Assembly: GCA_016938245.1 (NCBI GenBank)
Contig: JAFGUY010000059.1
Coordinates: 1 to 26,668, forward strand
DNA: 26,668 nt
Source of the DNA: Candidatus Omnitrophota bacterium
GTDB taxonomy: Bacteria; Omnitrophota; Gorgyraeia; Gygaellales; Profunditerraquicolaceae
Direction of reading: 5' to 3'
The position numbers were made by a program, and so were the translations under genes. The notes under the pieces were generated by a model that was not told the DNA's origin, ran no database searches, and saw only the letters and a program-made list of their open reading frames with translations. This document shows, piece by piece, positions 16,231 through 24,021 of the stretch. Every line of letters starts with the position of its first letter. Position 1 is the stretch's first letter.

Positions 16231-17487
16231 CTAAACAATGAGTTTCCTGATTAAAGCTAAGTTTCTTTTAGTCGCCCCCTGATTATCCGATATAACTTCT
16301 CTCGCATTTGTAACCAACTCTTTTACCTTTGCACTATCATCCAGTAATTCCTTTATTCTAGAGGCTAAATCTTCCGGGTTAAAAACCTGTAATGCTGCCC
16401 GGTTAATCAAGAATTCCTGTGCGATGTCGCGGAAATTAAACATGTACTGCCCGAAGATTACCGGCTTTCCTAAAAAAGCCGGCTCTAAAATATTATGCCC
16501 GCCTTTTCTTATCAGGCTTCCTCCTACAAAAACAATATCGGCTGCGGCATAAAACTTAGCTAAGTCTCCTACTGTATCCAATATAAAAACCGTCTTCCTG
16601 CCCATTTCTTTAACATTAAAGAAACTTACTTTCTGCGGATTAAATCCCGAGTGCTTAACCAGCCCAGCAACTTTATCCGCCCTTTCCGGATGCCGCGGGG
16701 CAAGTAAAAGGCGGAGCCTAGGAAATAAATTTAGTAGCTTACGGTAAATATTGAGCAAAACCTCTTCTTCTTTAGGATGGGTTGATCCTGCAACCAGCAA
16801 GATTTCTCCCTCTTCAAATGCTAACTTATCCCTGTAGATTCTAGAATCGTCTTTTAATTTCAAGACTTGGTCAAACTTCATATTTCCGGTAACTTCTATT
16901 CTTCCCGGCATAACCCCTAATGATTTTAATCTAGAGCTGTCATTCCGGGATTGAGCGCAAAAAAGATTAACCTTATTTAAAGTCGGCCTGATAAGGCATC
17001 TGATTAAGGCGTAACCCTTAAAAGATCCATCCGAAATCCGCGCGTTAAGTATGGCAACGGGAATCTTATAATTATAGAGTGTATTTATAAGATTGGGCCA
17101 AATTTCAGTCTCGGCAATAATAAAAATACAGGGTTTAGTCTTTTCAATTACCCTCTTCGTAATAAAACTTAGGTCTAACGGAAGATATGTAACAAAATCA
17201 GAATCTCTGGCAATAGAGCGTGCGATTTTATTTCCGGTTGGAGTAACGGTAGATATGATAAAACTTTTTAAAGAGAAGAGGACGCGCAGTTCTTCAATCA
17301 AGCCGCGCATAACTACGGCTTCTCCGACACTTACTGCATGAATCCAGATCGGACGGTCAAAAGTTACCCCCTTAGGGATACCCCCGAATCTTCTTATAAA
17401 CCCGCGGTGAAACTTCCCCTTAAATAAATATACGGGAAGACTTACCAGCATGAAAATTATAAAAACTAAATCATATAATATAAACAT
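16231..17487 (-). CDS. waaA: 3-deoxy-D-manno-octulosonic acid transferase (Kdo transferase)
   Basis: 418 residues, the usual length for GT30. An N-terminal membrane anchor (LVFIIFMLVSLPVYLF) is followed by WIHAVSVGEAVVMRGLIEEL with catalytic E56 in the SVGE motif. TVTPTGNKIAR, ETEIWPNLI, NARISDGSFKGY, VTGNMKFDQV, VAGSTHPKEEEVLL, LAPRHPERADKV and GGSLIRKGGHNILEPAFLGKPVIFG are all WaaA landmarks. It transfers Kdo from CMP-Kdo to lipid IVA at the inner membrane. Whether it adds one, two or more residues cannot be read from sequence. It lies 6 bases after the xerC-like gene, detached from the main LPS block by the STAS-PilZ gene and the promoter at 15.4 kb. Confidence 0.96.
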   Translation of the reverse strand: MFILYDLVFIIFMLVSLPVYLFKGKFHRGFIRRFGGIPKGVTFDRPIWIHAVSVGEAVVMRGLIEELRVLFSLKSFIISTVTPTGNKIARSIARDSDFVTYLPLDLSFITKRVIEKTKPCIFIIAETEIWPNLINTLYNYKIPVAILNARISDGSFKGYALIRCLIRPTLNKVNLFCAQSRNDSSRLKSLGVMPGRIEVTGNMKFDQVLKLKDDSRIYRDKLAFEEGEILLVAGSTHPKEEEVLLNIYRKLLNLFPRLRLLLAPRHPERADKVAGLVKHSGFNPQKVSFFNVKEMGRKTVFILDTVGDLAKFYAAADIVFVGGSLIRKGGHNILEPAFLGKPVIFGQYMFNFRDIAQEFLINRAALQVFNPEDLASRIKELLDDSAKVKELVTNAREVISDNQGATKRNLALIRKLIV

Positions 17488-17493
17488 TTCAAG

Positions 17494-18363
17494 TTACGCA
17501 TGCGGATGCGCTTTATCGTAAACACTCTTTAGCTTTTCCGTAGTTAGGTGCGTATAAATCTGGGTAGTAGATAAATTAGCATGCCCCAATAATTCCTGCA
17601 CCGTGCGCAAGTCTGCCCCGCGGTTTAATAAATGCGTGGCAAAAGAATGCCTTAGGGTATGGGGAGAAACACCGTGGCTTATCTCCGCTTTCTTAAAATA
17701 TTTTTCTACGATACCGCGAACCCCGCGCGTAGTAATTCTCTTCCCGTTTTTATTTAAAAAAATTACTTCGCTTTCTTTCTTTCTTGCATCAAGATACCTT
17801 CTTATTGCCTTAATAGCCGTATCTCCTATCGGGACAACCCGTTCCTTCTTGCCTTTCCCCATAACCTTAATTATCCCGCTTATAAAGTCTACACCGCTTA
17901 AATCCATAGCTACCAGTTCCGATATACGCAATCCGCTTGAATAAAAAGTCTCTAAGATCGCCCGGTCCCGTAACATCCGCTCATCTTTATCATCTTTGGC
18001 AAATGCCGCTTCTATAAGATTGGCAGTCTCCGCCTCGGTCATAAAAGCAGGAAGGTGTTTTTCTAATTTCGGGCTTGAGAGCATAAGAATAGGGTTTCCT
18101 TTAAGGTAATTTTCGCGGGTTAAGAACCTAAAAAAACTGCGCAAAGCAGAGAGCTTCCGGCCGATGCTCCTGTTGCCTAAATTCTTTTCCTTTAAAACTG
18201 CAAGATATTTTCTTAAATAGAGATAATCTATTTTTTCAAGCTCAATCTCCCCGCAAAACTTCTTAAAACCCCTAAGGTCCATCCTGTAGTTTAATACCGT
18301 ATGCGGCGAATAATTCTTCTCAATCTCCAGATAACGAATAAACTTTTCAATATATTTATCCAT
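17494..18363 (-). CDS. xerC: Site-specific tyrosine recombinase XerC/XerD
   Basis: 289 residues. A SAM-like core-binding domain (about 1-90, FIRYLEIEKNYSPHTVLNYRMDLRGFKKF) precedes the catalytic domain. The catalytic set is complete: arginine in SSGLRISELVAMD, lysine in MGKGKKERVVPI, H235 and R238 in HTLRHSFATHLL, H261 in LLGHANLSTTQ and nucleophile Y270. Xer proteins resolve chromosome dimers at dif; phage or integron recombinases are a less likely alternative because the length and spacing are standard. XerC and XerD cannot be told apart here; the symbol is provisional. A TATAAT at 18369-18374 lies five bases before the ATG and no Shine-Dalgarno sequence is present, so the transcript may be leaderless. 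Confidence 0.9.
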   Translation of the reverse strand: MDKYIEKFIRYLEIEKNYSPHTVLNYRMDLRGFKKFCGEIELEKIDYLYLRKYLAVLKEKNLGNRSIGRKLSALRSFFRFLTRENYLKGNPILMLSSPKLEKHLPAFMTEAETANLIEAAFAKDDKDERMLRDRAILETFYSSGLRISELVAMDLSGVDFISGIIKVMGKGKKERVVPIGDTAIKAIRRYLDARKKESEVIFLNKNGKRITTRGVRGIVEKYFKKAEISHGVSPHTLRHSFATHLLNRGADLRTVQELLGHANLSTTQIYTHLTTEKLKSVYDKAHPHA

Positions 18364-18375
18364 ATATTATTATAT

Positions 18376-18449
18376 TTTAGCGGGGCCTGTCTTGGAGTGT
18401 TCCTCGCTCGAGCGACCTCGCTCGGAAGCACTCCAAGCCACCCGCTAAA
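18376..18449. repeat. Long imperfect inverted repeat upstream of xerC
   Basis: TTTAGCGGG (18376-18384) pairs with CCCGCTAAA (18441-18449). Inside it CTTGGAGTG (18391-18399) pairs with CACTCCAAG (18429-18437), then TTCC with GGAA. The loop is itself structured by CGAGCGA (18409-18415) and TCGCTCG (18418-18424). It is much more GC-rich than its surroundings. No T-run follows on either strand. It fills most of the 101-base gap between the DUF6485 gene and xerC. It could be a transcription barrier or a REP-like dispersed repeat; I cannot tell which from one copy. Confidence 0.75.
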
Positions 18450-18464
18450 TCAATTAAATATTTA

Positions 18465-18662
18465 TCACCTTGTTGCGGATTTATTTTTAATAAAGTTTGT
18501 TATTGAACGGTCGTAAGCCCTCTCCACCTCTTTATCAAAATAGCACGCCGGCAACTGATTTTTCGCCCTATGGTAAGCAAGGCACTCGCAGCATACCCCG
18601 TGCCTGGGGCACCCGGGGTAAGTGCAATTACAGGTTAAATCGTTCTTTTTTTGTTTACGCAC
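18465..18662 (-). CDS. Small cysteine-rich DUF6485-type protein
   Basis: 65 residues from a GTG at 18662. The core CNCTYPGCPRHGVCCECLAY continues HRAKNQLPACYFDKEVE and YDRSITNFI. This pattern (CxCxxxxCxxxGxCCxC, YH, LPAC, YDRS) is what I know as DUF6485, a family of small cytosolic proteins without known function; the cysteines suggest metal binding. As I recall the family, members start MEC. An ATG-GAG-TGC at 18667 with AAGGTGGG eight bases upstream fits that, but it lies in another frame, separated by an A7 tract (18646-18652). The GTG start is used here because it keeps the frame; see the finding on this site. Confidence 0.7.
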   Translation of the reverse strand: MRKQKKNDLTCNCTYPGCPRHGVCCECLAYHRAKNQLPACYFDKEVERAYDRSITNFIKNKSATR

Positions 18663-18700
18663 TCCATGATTTACCCACCTTTTATAGAGTTTATTCAGGG

Positions 18701-18901
18701 CTATTTCTTAGCAAAGAGCTTTTCCCAGGCGAATATAATGAATTTCCCTAAGAGCCAGATGCTGAATATTACAAAAAGCAGCGGGATAAACACCCGGAAT
18801 AGAAGCGCCATTACTATAACAAAGGGATAAAGCAATATCCCTATGCCTGACAATATCATTACAGCAATCAGAAAAAGTAAACCAATAGCAAATGCCTTCA
18901 T
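18701..18901 (-). CDS. Small membrane protein with two helices, unknown function
   Basis: 66 residues, almost entirely hydrophobic. Helix 1 (about 4-30) is FAIGLLFLIAVMILSGIGIL and helix 2 (about 36-58) is RVFIPLLFVIFSIWLLGKFI. The C-terminal tail is WEKLFAKK, and the basic end suggests it is cytoplasmic. GGAG seven bases before the ATG is a good ribosome site. I do not recognise the family. It lies between topA and the DUF6485 gene in the same direction; no function follows from that. Confidence 0.6.
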   Translation of the reverse strand: MKAFAIGLLFLIAVMILSGIGILLYPFVIVMALLFRVFIPLLFVIFSIWLLGKFIIFAWEKLFAKK

Positions 18902-19011
18902 TTTTTCTCCTTTAACCCCCTAGCCGCCATTATTTTTGCGTATTTTCCTTCTCAAGCACAACGGCGACATTAGTCTGCTCTAAAAATCTAGCACCTGGTT
19001 GGTAATCTCTT

Positions 19012-20997
19012 TTATTCCTTATTCTCCGGCAATGCACGCGAGGTAAAGCGGCATTTCGGAAAATTTGAACAACCGTAGAAGAACCCGCGCTTGGAGCGGC
19101 GCTCAATCAACTCTCCACCGCAACCTTCTTCCGGGCATTTAACTCCTGAAGTTATAGACTTAGAATTCTTACATGTTGGAAAATCCGAACAACTTAAGAA
19201 CTTTCCGCGCCTGCCCCATTTTATAATCAAGGGCTTTCCGCATTTATCACAAACCTCGTCAGTCGTAATAACTTCTTTCTTTACATTTGCCTGCGCAAAA
19301 TCAAGGCTCGTTTTAAAAGGCCCGTAAAAGTCTTTTAAGACCTTGATTTTATCGAGCCTCCCCTCCTCAATCTCGTCCAGCTCCTTTTCCATAAGCGCGG
19401 TAAACCCGACATCTATAATCTTTGGGAAATATTCCACTAAAAGATCGCAGACTTTAAAACCTAACTCCGTAGGATTAAAATAGCCCTTTATCCTACGCAC
19501 GTAATCGCGTATTATCAAGGTATAAATTATGGGGGCATATGTAGAAGGCCTGCCAATGCCGTCTTCTTCCAAGGCTTTGATTAAAGAACTATCCGAATAC
19601 CTCCCCGGCGGCTTGGTAAAATGCTGTGAAGGCAAAAGCCCTAAAAGCTCTAATATATCCCCCTTAGCCAAAGCAGGAATTACATTCTTTTTTATCTTAT
19701 CCTTATCCTCGCCATTCTCTTCCTCTTCGGCATTCTCATTATAAGCAGCTGTAAACCCGGTAAATGAAAGCGTACTGCCTGAAGCGTTAAACTGATACTG
19801 CCCTACTTCTATAATTACGGTAACAACCGTATAAATTGCGGGTTTCATCTGGCTGGCTACAAAACGATTATAAATAAGCGTATAAAGCTTAAGCTGGTCA
19901 GGGGTTAAAAATCCTTTAAGGCTCTCCGGATGGCGCGATACAAAAGTAGGCCTTATTGCTTCATGGGCTTCCTGGGCGAGTTTTTTTACTTTATAGTAAT
20001 TTGGTTTTTCAGGGAGGTGCTCTTTACCGAAACTCCTGCCGATATATTCGCGTACTTCGGATATTGCCTCAGGGGCTACCCTCGGAGAATCCGTACGCAT
20101 ATAAGTAATTAAACCTACGGGATTATCCTGTCCTATATCAATGCCTTCATAAAGCTGCTGCGCCACAAGCATGGTCTTATTGGCATTGAATTTTAATTTG
20201 TTAAATGCCTCCTGCTGCATGGTACTGGTTATAAAAGGCGCGTAGGGGTTGCGTTTTTTCTCAGACTGCTTAATATCGGTTACCTTGAATTCCTTTTCCT
20301 TTATATCGTTACAAATACCTTCTGCTTCTTCCTTATTTTTTAATTCGATTTTTTCGCCTTGTTTTTTATCTAGCTTAGCTGAAAACTTACTGCTTCCTTT
20401 AGCAAGCTCGGCTCCAATCTCCCAATATTCCCTTGAAACAAATCTTTGGATCTCCCTCTCCCGTTCGATAATCAGCCTTAAAGCTACAGACTGCACCCTT
20501 CCTGCGCTTAAACCCCGGGCAATCTTTTTCCAAAGCAAGGGGCTTAAGAAATAACCTACAATCCTATCTAAAATCCTGCGGCCTATCTGTGCTTCAACCA
20601 TATTGAGATCAAAATCGCGCGCATGGGCAAAAGCCTCTTTTACTGCTGCCGGCGTAATTTCGTGAAAAGTAACCCTTAAGATATTATCGCTTTTCTTAAA
20701 AACTCTATTCTTTAGCTGCCAGCCGATAGCTTCTCCTTCGCGGTCAGGGTCAGTAGCTACATAAATAGCCTCCTTGCCCTTAGCTTCTTTTTTTATAGCC
20801 GCTAAAGCTTTCTGCCTTCCGGCGATAGTAACATATTCGGCCTCAAACCCGTTTTCAATATCTACGCCTAGCTTCTTTAAAGGCAAATCAATAATATGCC
20901 CCATAGAGGAAATTACGCTAAAGCTGTCTCCTAAAATCTTTCCGATAGTCTTTGCCTTAGTCGGAGACTCTACGATTACCAGATTCTTTTTCTTCAT
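19012..20997 (-). CDS. topA: DNA topoisomerase I
   Basis: 661 residues, a compact bacterial type IA enzyme. The Toprim domain has E10 in LVIVESPTKAKTIG and D83/D85 in ATDPDREGEAIGW. The catalytic tyrosine is Y299 in GLITYMRTDSPR, AHEAIRPT follows, and FTKPPGRYSDSSLIKALEEDGIGRPSTYAPII is the conserved core end. Two C-terminal zinc ribbons remain, CDKCGKPL...CSDFPTCKN and CPEEGCGGELIERRSKRGFFYGCSNFPKCRF. It relaxes negative supercoils. The ATG shares one base with the dprA stop (TAATG). The dprA-topA pairing is common in bacteria, which supports both calls. Confidence 0.97.
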   Translation of the reverse strand: MKKKNLVIVESPTKAKTIGKILGDSFSVISSMGHIIDLPLKKLGVDIENGFEAEYVTIAGRQKALAAIKKEAKGKEAIYVATDPDREGEAIGWQLKNRVFKKSDNILRVTFHEITPAAVKEAFAHARDFDLNMVEAQIGRRILDRIVGYFLSPLLWKKIARGLSAGRVQSVALRLIIEREREIQRFVSREYWEIGAELAKGSSKFSAKLDKKQGEKIELKNKEEAEGICNDIKEKEFKVTDIKQSEKKRNPYAPFITSTMQQEAFNKLKFNANKTMLVAQQLYEGIDIGQDNPVGLITYMRTDSPRVAPEAISEVREYIGRSFGKEHLPEKPNYYKVKKLAQEAHEAIRPTFVSRHPESLKGFLTPDQLKLYTLIYNRFVASQMKPAIYTVVTVIIEVGQYQFNASGSTLSFTGFTAAYNENAEEEENGEDKDKIKKNVIPALAKGDILELLGLLPSQHFTKPPGRYSDSSLIKALEEDGIGRPSTYAPIIYTLIIRDYVRRIKGYFNPTELGFKVCDLLVEYFPKIIDVGFTALMEKELDEIEEGRLDKIKVLKDFYGPFKTSLDFAQANVKKEVITTDEVCDKCGKPLIIKWGRRGKFLSCSDFPTCKNSKSITSGVKCPEEGCGGELIERRSKRGFFYGCSNFPKCRFTSRALPENKE

Positions 20998-22085
20998 TAA
21001 GAATACCTCACGTAATGTTTGCCCGGAAGCTCCCTTATTAATTTGCGCACCATAAGATTAAAGAGTATGCCTGAAATACGCGGGACATCTAACCCGGTAA
21101 TCCCCGCAAGATCATCCAATTGAATGGCTTGGTCAGATATTAATCCGTATAAATTTTCTTCTTCTTTATTGTTCAGGCAGCCTTTATCTTCGGCGGATTT
21201 CTTAATTACCGGCGTTAAAGTAAAATTAAATTCCTCCAATATATCATTAAGATTAGCAACTAATTTAGCTCCCTGCTTTATTAATTCATTTGTCCCGAAA
21301 GAATTAGCTGAATCAATCTTTCCCGGTATGGCAAAAACCTCCCTGCCCTGTTCAAGAGCGAAATCCGCGGTAATAAGGGCTCCGCTATTTCTAGCTGCCT
21401 CAACTACCAAAACCCCTAAACTCATCCCGCTTATCAGGCGGTTACGCCGGGGAAAATTGTACGGTAAGGGCTTTGTATCCAGAGGAAACTCCGAGATTAC
21501 CGCGCCGTTTTGTGAAATCTCATCGGCTAACTTTTTATTTTCTTCGGGGTACAAATAATTAAAGCCGCTTCCGATTACGGCGATTGTGCGCTTTCCTGCT
21601 TTTAATGCTCCTTTATGGCTATAGGTATCTACCCCTCGGGCCATTCCGGAGACAATAGTAAACCCCTGGTTAGCTAAACCAAAGGCAAAATCTTGCGCCT
21701 GATTTAATCCGTAAAAAGAAGCCCGGCGTGAACCTACAATACCTATAGCAAGCTTATCTTCCGGAATTAATTCGCCTTTTATATAAAGCACTATTGGCGC
21801 GCCGGGAATATTCTTAAGATTATCAGGATAAGCGCTATCTTCTATAGTAATTATTTTTAGCCCGAGATCCTTAACTAAATTCAGTTCTCTATCAATATCC
21901 TCTTTCTTTATAGAAGCAACCCTACAAGCTATATCTTCTCCTATCCCCTGAATTAAGGCCAGTTTGCTTTTAGGGGCATTTATGACTCTTTCAGGATCGC
22001 CGAAAAAATCAATAAGCCTTTTTAGCCTTACGCTCCCTATCTCGCCTACTTTGTTCAACGCAACTAAAGATTCGATCCGGTTCAT
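20997..22085 (-). CDS. dprA: DNA-processing protein DprA
   Basis: 362 residues. A helix-hairpin-helix-like N-terminus (FFGDPERVINAPKSKLALIQGIGEDIA) leads into the Rossmann-type DprA core. IGIVGSRRASFYGLNQAQDFAFGLA, TIVSGMARGVDTYSHKGAL, TIAVIGSGFNYLYPEENKKL and FPRRNRLISGMSLGVLVVEAARNSGALITADFALEQGREVFAIPG are the family blocks. A C-terminal winged helix (DDLAGITGLDVPRISGILFNLMVRKLIRELPG) is kept. DprA loads RecA on incoming single strands during transformation. It overlaps aroK by four bases. No other competence gene is visible here. Confidence 0.96.
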   Translation of the reverse strand: MNRIESLVALNKVGEIGSVRLKRLIDFFGDPERVINAPKSKLALIQGIGEDIACRVASIKKEDIDRELNLVKDLGLKIITIEDSAYPDNLKNIPGAPIVLYIKGELIPEDKLAIGIVGSRRASFYGLNQAQDFAFGLANQGFTIVSGMARGVDTYSHKGALKAGKRTIAVIGSGFNYLYPEENKKLADEISQNGAVISEFPLDTKPLPYNFPRRNRLISGMSLGVLVVEAARNSGALITADFALEQGREVFAIPGKIDSANSFGTNELIKQGAKLVANLNDILEEFNFTLTPVIKKSAEDKGCLNNKEEENLYGLISDQAIQLDDLAGITGLDVPRISGILFNLMVRKLIRELPGKHYVRYS

Positions 22086-22585
22086 TTCTTAGTTAATTTT
22101 ATAATACTTTTCACAACTTCCGGGATAGAAAGATTGGATGTATTTATTGATTTATGCGCTTTTGCATAATAAGGGGAGCGCAATTTAAGTAAGAAACTTA
22201 TTCTTTCCTTAGGGTTTTTGACATTAAGGAGCGGCCGGCAAGCTGACCCTTTTGTCCTTTTTAAGATCGCAGCAGGCGTTGCCTTAAGGCAAATGATTAA
22301 ACCGGACTCTCGCATTATCTTTATGTTTCCTTCATTAGTAACAATTCCTCCTCCGCAAGAAACTACAAACCTGTTTTCTCCGGAGACCTCTTTAAGCACT
22401 TTCTTCTCAAGGCGCCTGAAATACGCCTCTCCTTTTTTACTGAATATATCCGCAATGCTCCTGCCTTCTCTTAACTCAATCAGTTCATCAAGGTCAACAA
22501 AACGCCATTTTTTCTTTTTAGCTAATTCCCGGCCCACCGCAGTCTTGCCGGTACCCATAAATCCGACGAGATAAATATTTCCCAT
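22082..22585 (-). CDS. aroK: Shikimate kinase
   Basis: About 167 residues from the ATG at 22585. Walker A GFMGTGKT is near the N-terminus, followed by FVDLDELIELREGRSIADIF with the shikimate-binding aspartate, EAYFRRLEKKVL, VVSCGGGIV and the lid region with ACRPLL. It phosphorylates shikimate on the way to chorismate. A TTG at 22627 would add 14 residues but has no family support, and it lies inside a hairpin; I prefer the ATG. The aromatic pathway neighbour aroC lies two genes upstream. The four-base overlap with dprA shows coupling. Confidence 0.95.
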   Translation of the reverse strand: MGNIYLVGFMGTGKTAVGRELAKKKKWRFVDLDELIELREGRSIADIFSKKGEAYFRRLEKKVLKEVSGENRFVVSCGGGIVTNEGNIKIMRESGLIICLKATPAAILKRTKGSACRPLLNVKNPKERISFLLKLRSPYYAKAHKSINTSNLSIPEVVKSIIKLTKK

Positions 22586-22614
22586 CTTTTTAACGCCTCT
22601 ATTAAATTTAGAGA

Positions 22615-22664
22615 CAGGTAAAGGCAAAAATAAAAAATTGCCTTTTTTACTCTACCTTTACCTG
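22615..22664 (-). promoter_or_regulatory. Two mutually exclusive hairpins upstream of aroK
   Basis: AAAGGCAA (22620-22627) can pair with TTGCCTTT (22638-22645). CAGGTAAAGG (22615-22624) can pair with CCTTTACCTG (22655-22664). The two stems share bases, so only one can form in an mRNA. They occupy the gap between the spoVG-like gene and aroK. On the plus strand the first stem is followed by a T-run, but no plus gene reads into it. A regulatory role is inference. Confidence 0.35.
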
Positions 22665-22676
22665 CGCCTATGTTTC

Positions 22677-22934
22677 TTACTCTTGATAAGCTGCCAAGGC
22701 TACATCAGTTAAAGCTTGACGCGCCTCTTTAGTTACAGGATAAAAGGCATTGTACCATTTTCCGTCTTTAGCCTTATCCTGCGGCATACTTAAGAATAAC
22801 CCTTTTTGCCCTTGGATAATCTTAAGCCCCTTAACGATAAAATCGCCTATGGCTATATCCAGAAAAGCCTTAGCCTTTGAGTCACCCTCTAACCTGTGCA
22901 GCCTTACTACTTTTAAACCCAGTTCTTCGGACAT
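22677..22934 (-). CDS. spoVG: SpoVG-family RNA/DNA-binding regulator
   Basis: About 85 residues from the ATG at 22934. KVVRLHRLEGDSKAKAFLDI, then FIVKGLKIIQGQKGLFLSMP and KWYNAFYPVTKEARQAL, follow the SpoVG layout: strand, basic patch, conserved VxxIxVIxGxxGLFxxMP, then a C-terminal helix. The start is decided by GGGGGTG six bases before the ATG; the GTG at 22943 is part of that Shine-Dalgarno sequence. SpoVG proteins bind nucleic acids and regulate translation or septation in Firmicutes and spirochaetes. Here it sits between aroC and aroK, whose gaps are 37 and about 90 bases. Its targets are unknown. Confidence 0.85.
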   Translation of the reverse strand: MSEELGLKVVRLHRLEGDSKAKAFLDIAIGDFIVKGLKIIQGQKGLFLSMPQDKAKDGKWYNAFYPVTKEARQALTDVALAAYQE

Positions 22935-22980
22935 TGATATCACCCCCTTCTATATTAATAGACGAAGAGGGTGGGCAAAT

Positions 22981-24009
22981 CTAACTGATTCTTTTTAGGT
23001 AATTCCTGTAATTTTCTTTTATATCCCTTAAGGAGTCTGAACCGAATTTATCCAGCATAAGGTCTGTCAATACAAAAGCGCAGGCAGACTCAGCCACAAC
23101 CCCGGCAGCGCTTACAACACAAATATCTGAACGCTCCACAGCTGCCTTAGACGGCTTTTTTGTCTTAATATTCACTGAATCCAAAGGTTTCATTAAGGTG
23201 CAAATCGGTTTCATGCATGCGCGTAAGATTATATCTTCTCCGTTAGATATTCCGCCTTCAATGCCTCCGGCATTATTGGTTTTACGCGAATATCCCCGAT
23301 ATATTGCATCGTGCGCCTCTGATCCGAAGCTAACAGAGTAGCCTAAACCAAGCCCTATCTCTACAGCCTTAATCCCCGGTATAGAGATTATTGCCTGGGC
23401 AAGCCTGCCATCCAGCCTTTTATCAGGCTGGACATAACTACCTAATCCTACAGGTACGCCAGTAGCTTTGACCTCAAATATTCCGCCAACAGTATCTTTA
23501 GATTTTATAACTTCGCTTATTACTGCCTTCATCCCCAAAGCAGAATCATTTCCGGCTATAGATAATACCCTGCTGGATACATTTATCTTAAACTCGCCCA
23601 AGAAGATTTTACATAAAGCGCCGATGCCTACGGTAGCAACTGTGCCGCGGGCTGAAGCGCGCTCTAAAACTTCCCGGATATCGGTAAACCCGTACTTCAA
23701 TAACCCTGCTAAATCCGCATGGCCCGGCCTGGGGCATAATACTTTCTGCAGTTTCTCAATACTGAAATCCTTATTTTTAACCAATAGCGCAAGCGGGCTG
23801 CCTAAGGTAATGTTATTTTTAAGCCCCGAGAGGATTTCAGCACGGTCTTTCTCAATCTGCATACGCTTTCCCCTGCCAAAACCCTGCTGCCTGCGTTTTA
23901 ACTCATGGTTTACCTTAGCTAAATCTATTCTTAACCCCGCAGGCATCCCTTCCAATATAGCTATAATTGCCTTGCCGTGCGACTCTCCTGCAGTTAAATA
24001 CCGTAACAT
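22981..24009 (-). CDS. aroC: Chorismate synthase
   Basis: 342 residues. MLRYLTAGESHGKAIIAILEGMPAGL is the N-terminal signature, and RRQQGFGRGKRMQIEKDRAEILSG follows with the FMN and substrate contacts. CPRPGHADLAGLLKYGFTDIREVLERASARGTVATVGIGALCK and GGIEGGISNGEDIILRACMKPICT are the remaining family blocks. It makes chorismate from EPSP using reduced FMN. GGAGGTG lies four bases before the ATG, an excellent ribosome site, and the nuclease gene ends just upstream. Confidence 0.97.
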   Translation of the reverse strand: MLRYLTAGESHGKAIIAILEGMPAGLRIDLAKVNHELKRRQQGFGRGKRMQIEKDRAEILSGLKNNITLGSPLALLVKNKDFSIEKLQKVLCPRPGHADLAGLLKYGFTDIREVLERASARGTVATVGIGALCKIFLGEFKINVSSRVLSIAGNDSALGMKAVISEVIKSKDTVGGIFEVKATGVPVGLGSYVQPDKRLDGRLAQAIISIPGIKAVEIGLGLGYSVSFGSEAHDAIYRGYSRKTNNAGGIEGGISNGEDIILRACMKPICTLMKPLDSVNIKTKKPSKAAVERSDICVVSAAGVVAESACAFVLTDLMLDKFGSDSLRDIKENYRNYLKRIS

Positions 24010-24021
24010 ATTGCACCTCCG

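Noticed and set aside
18376..18449. tRNA gene or dif site near xerC
   Set aside because: No T-loop (GTTCGA) or anticodon arm can be fitted, and the sequence does not have the 28-bp two-arm dif layout.
18898..18930. 10-codon minus ORF MAARGLKEKK overlapping the small membrane protein start
   Set aside because: No ribosome site of its own and no similarity; its end merely spans the Shine-Dalgarno sequence of the next gene.
22620..22648. Intrinsic terminator on the plus strand
   Set aside because: The hairpin is followed by a T-run on the plus strand, but no plus-strand gene is upstream; it is listed only as part of the alternative hairpins.
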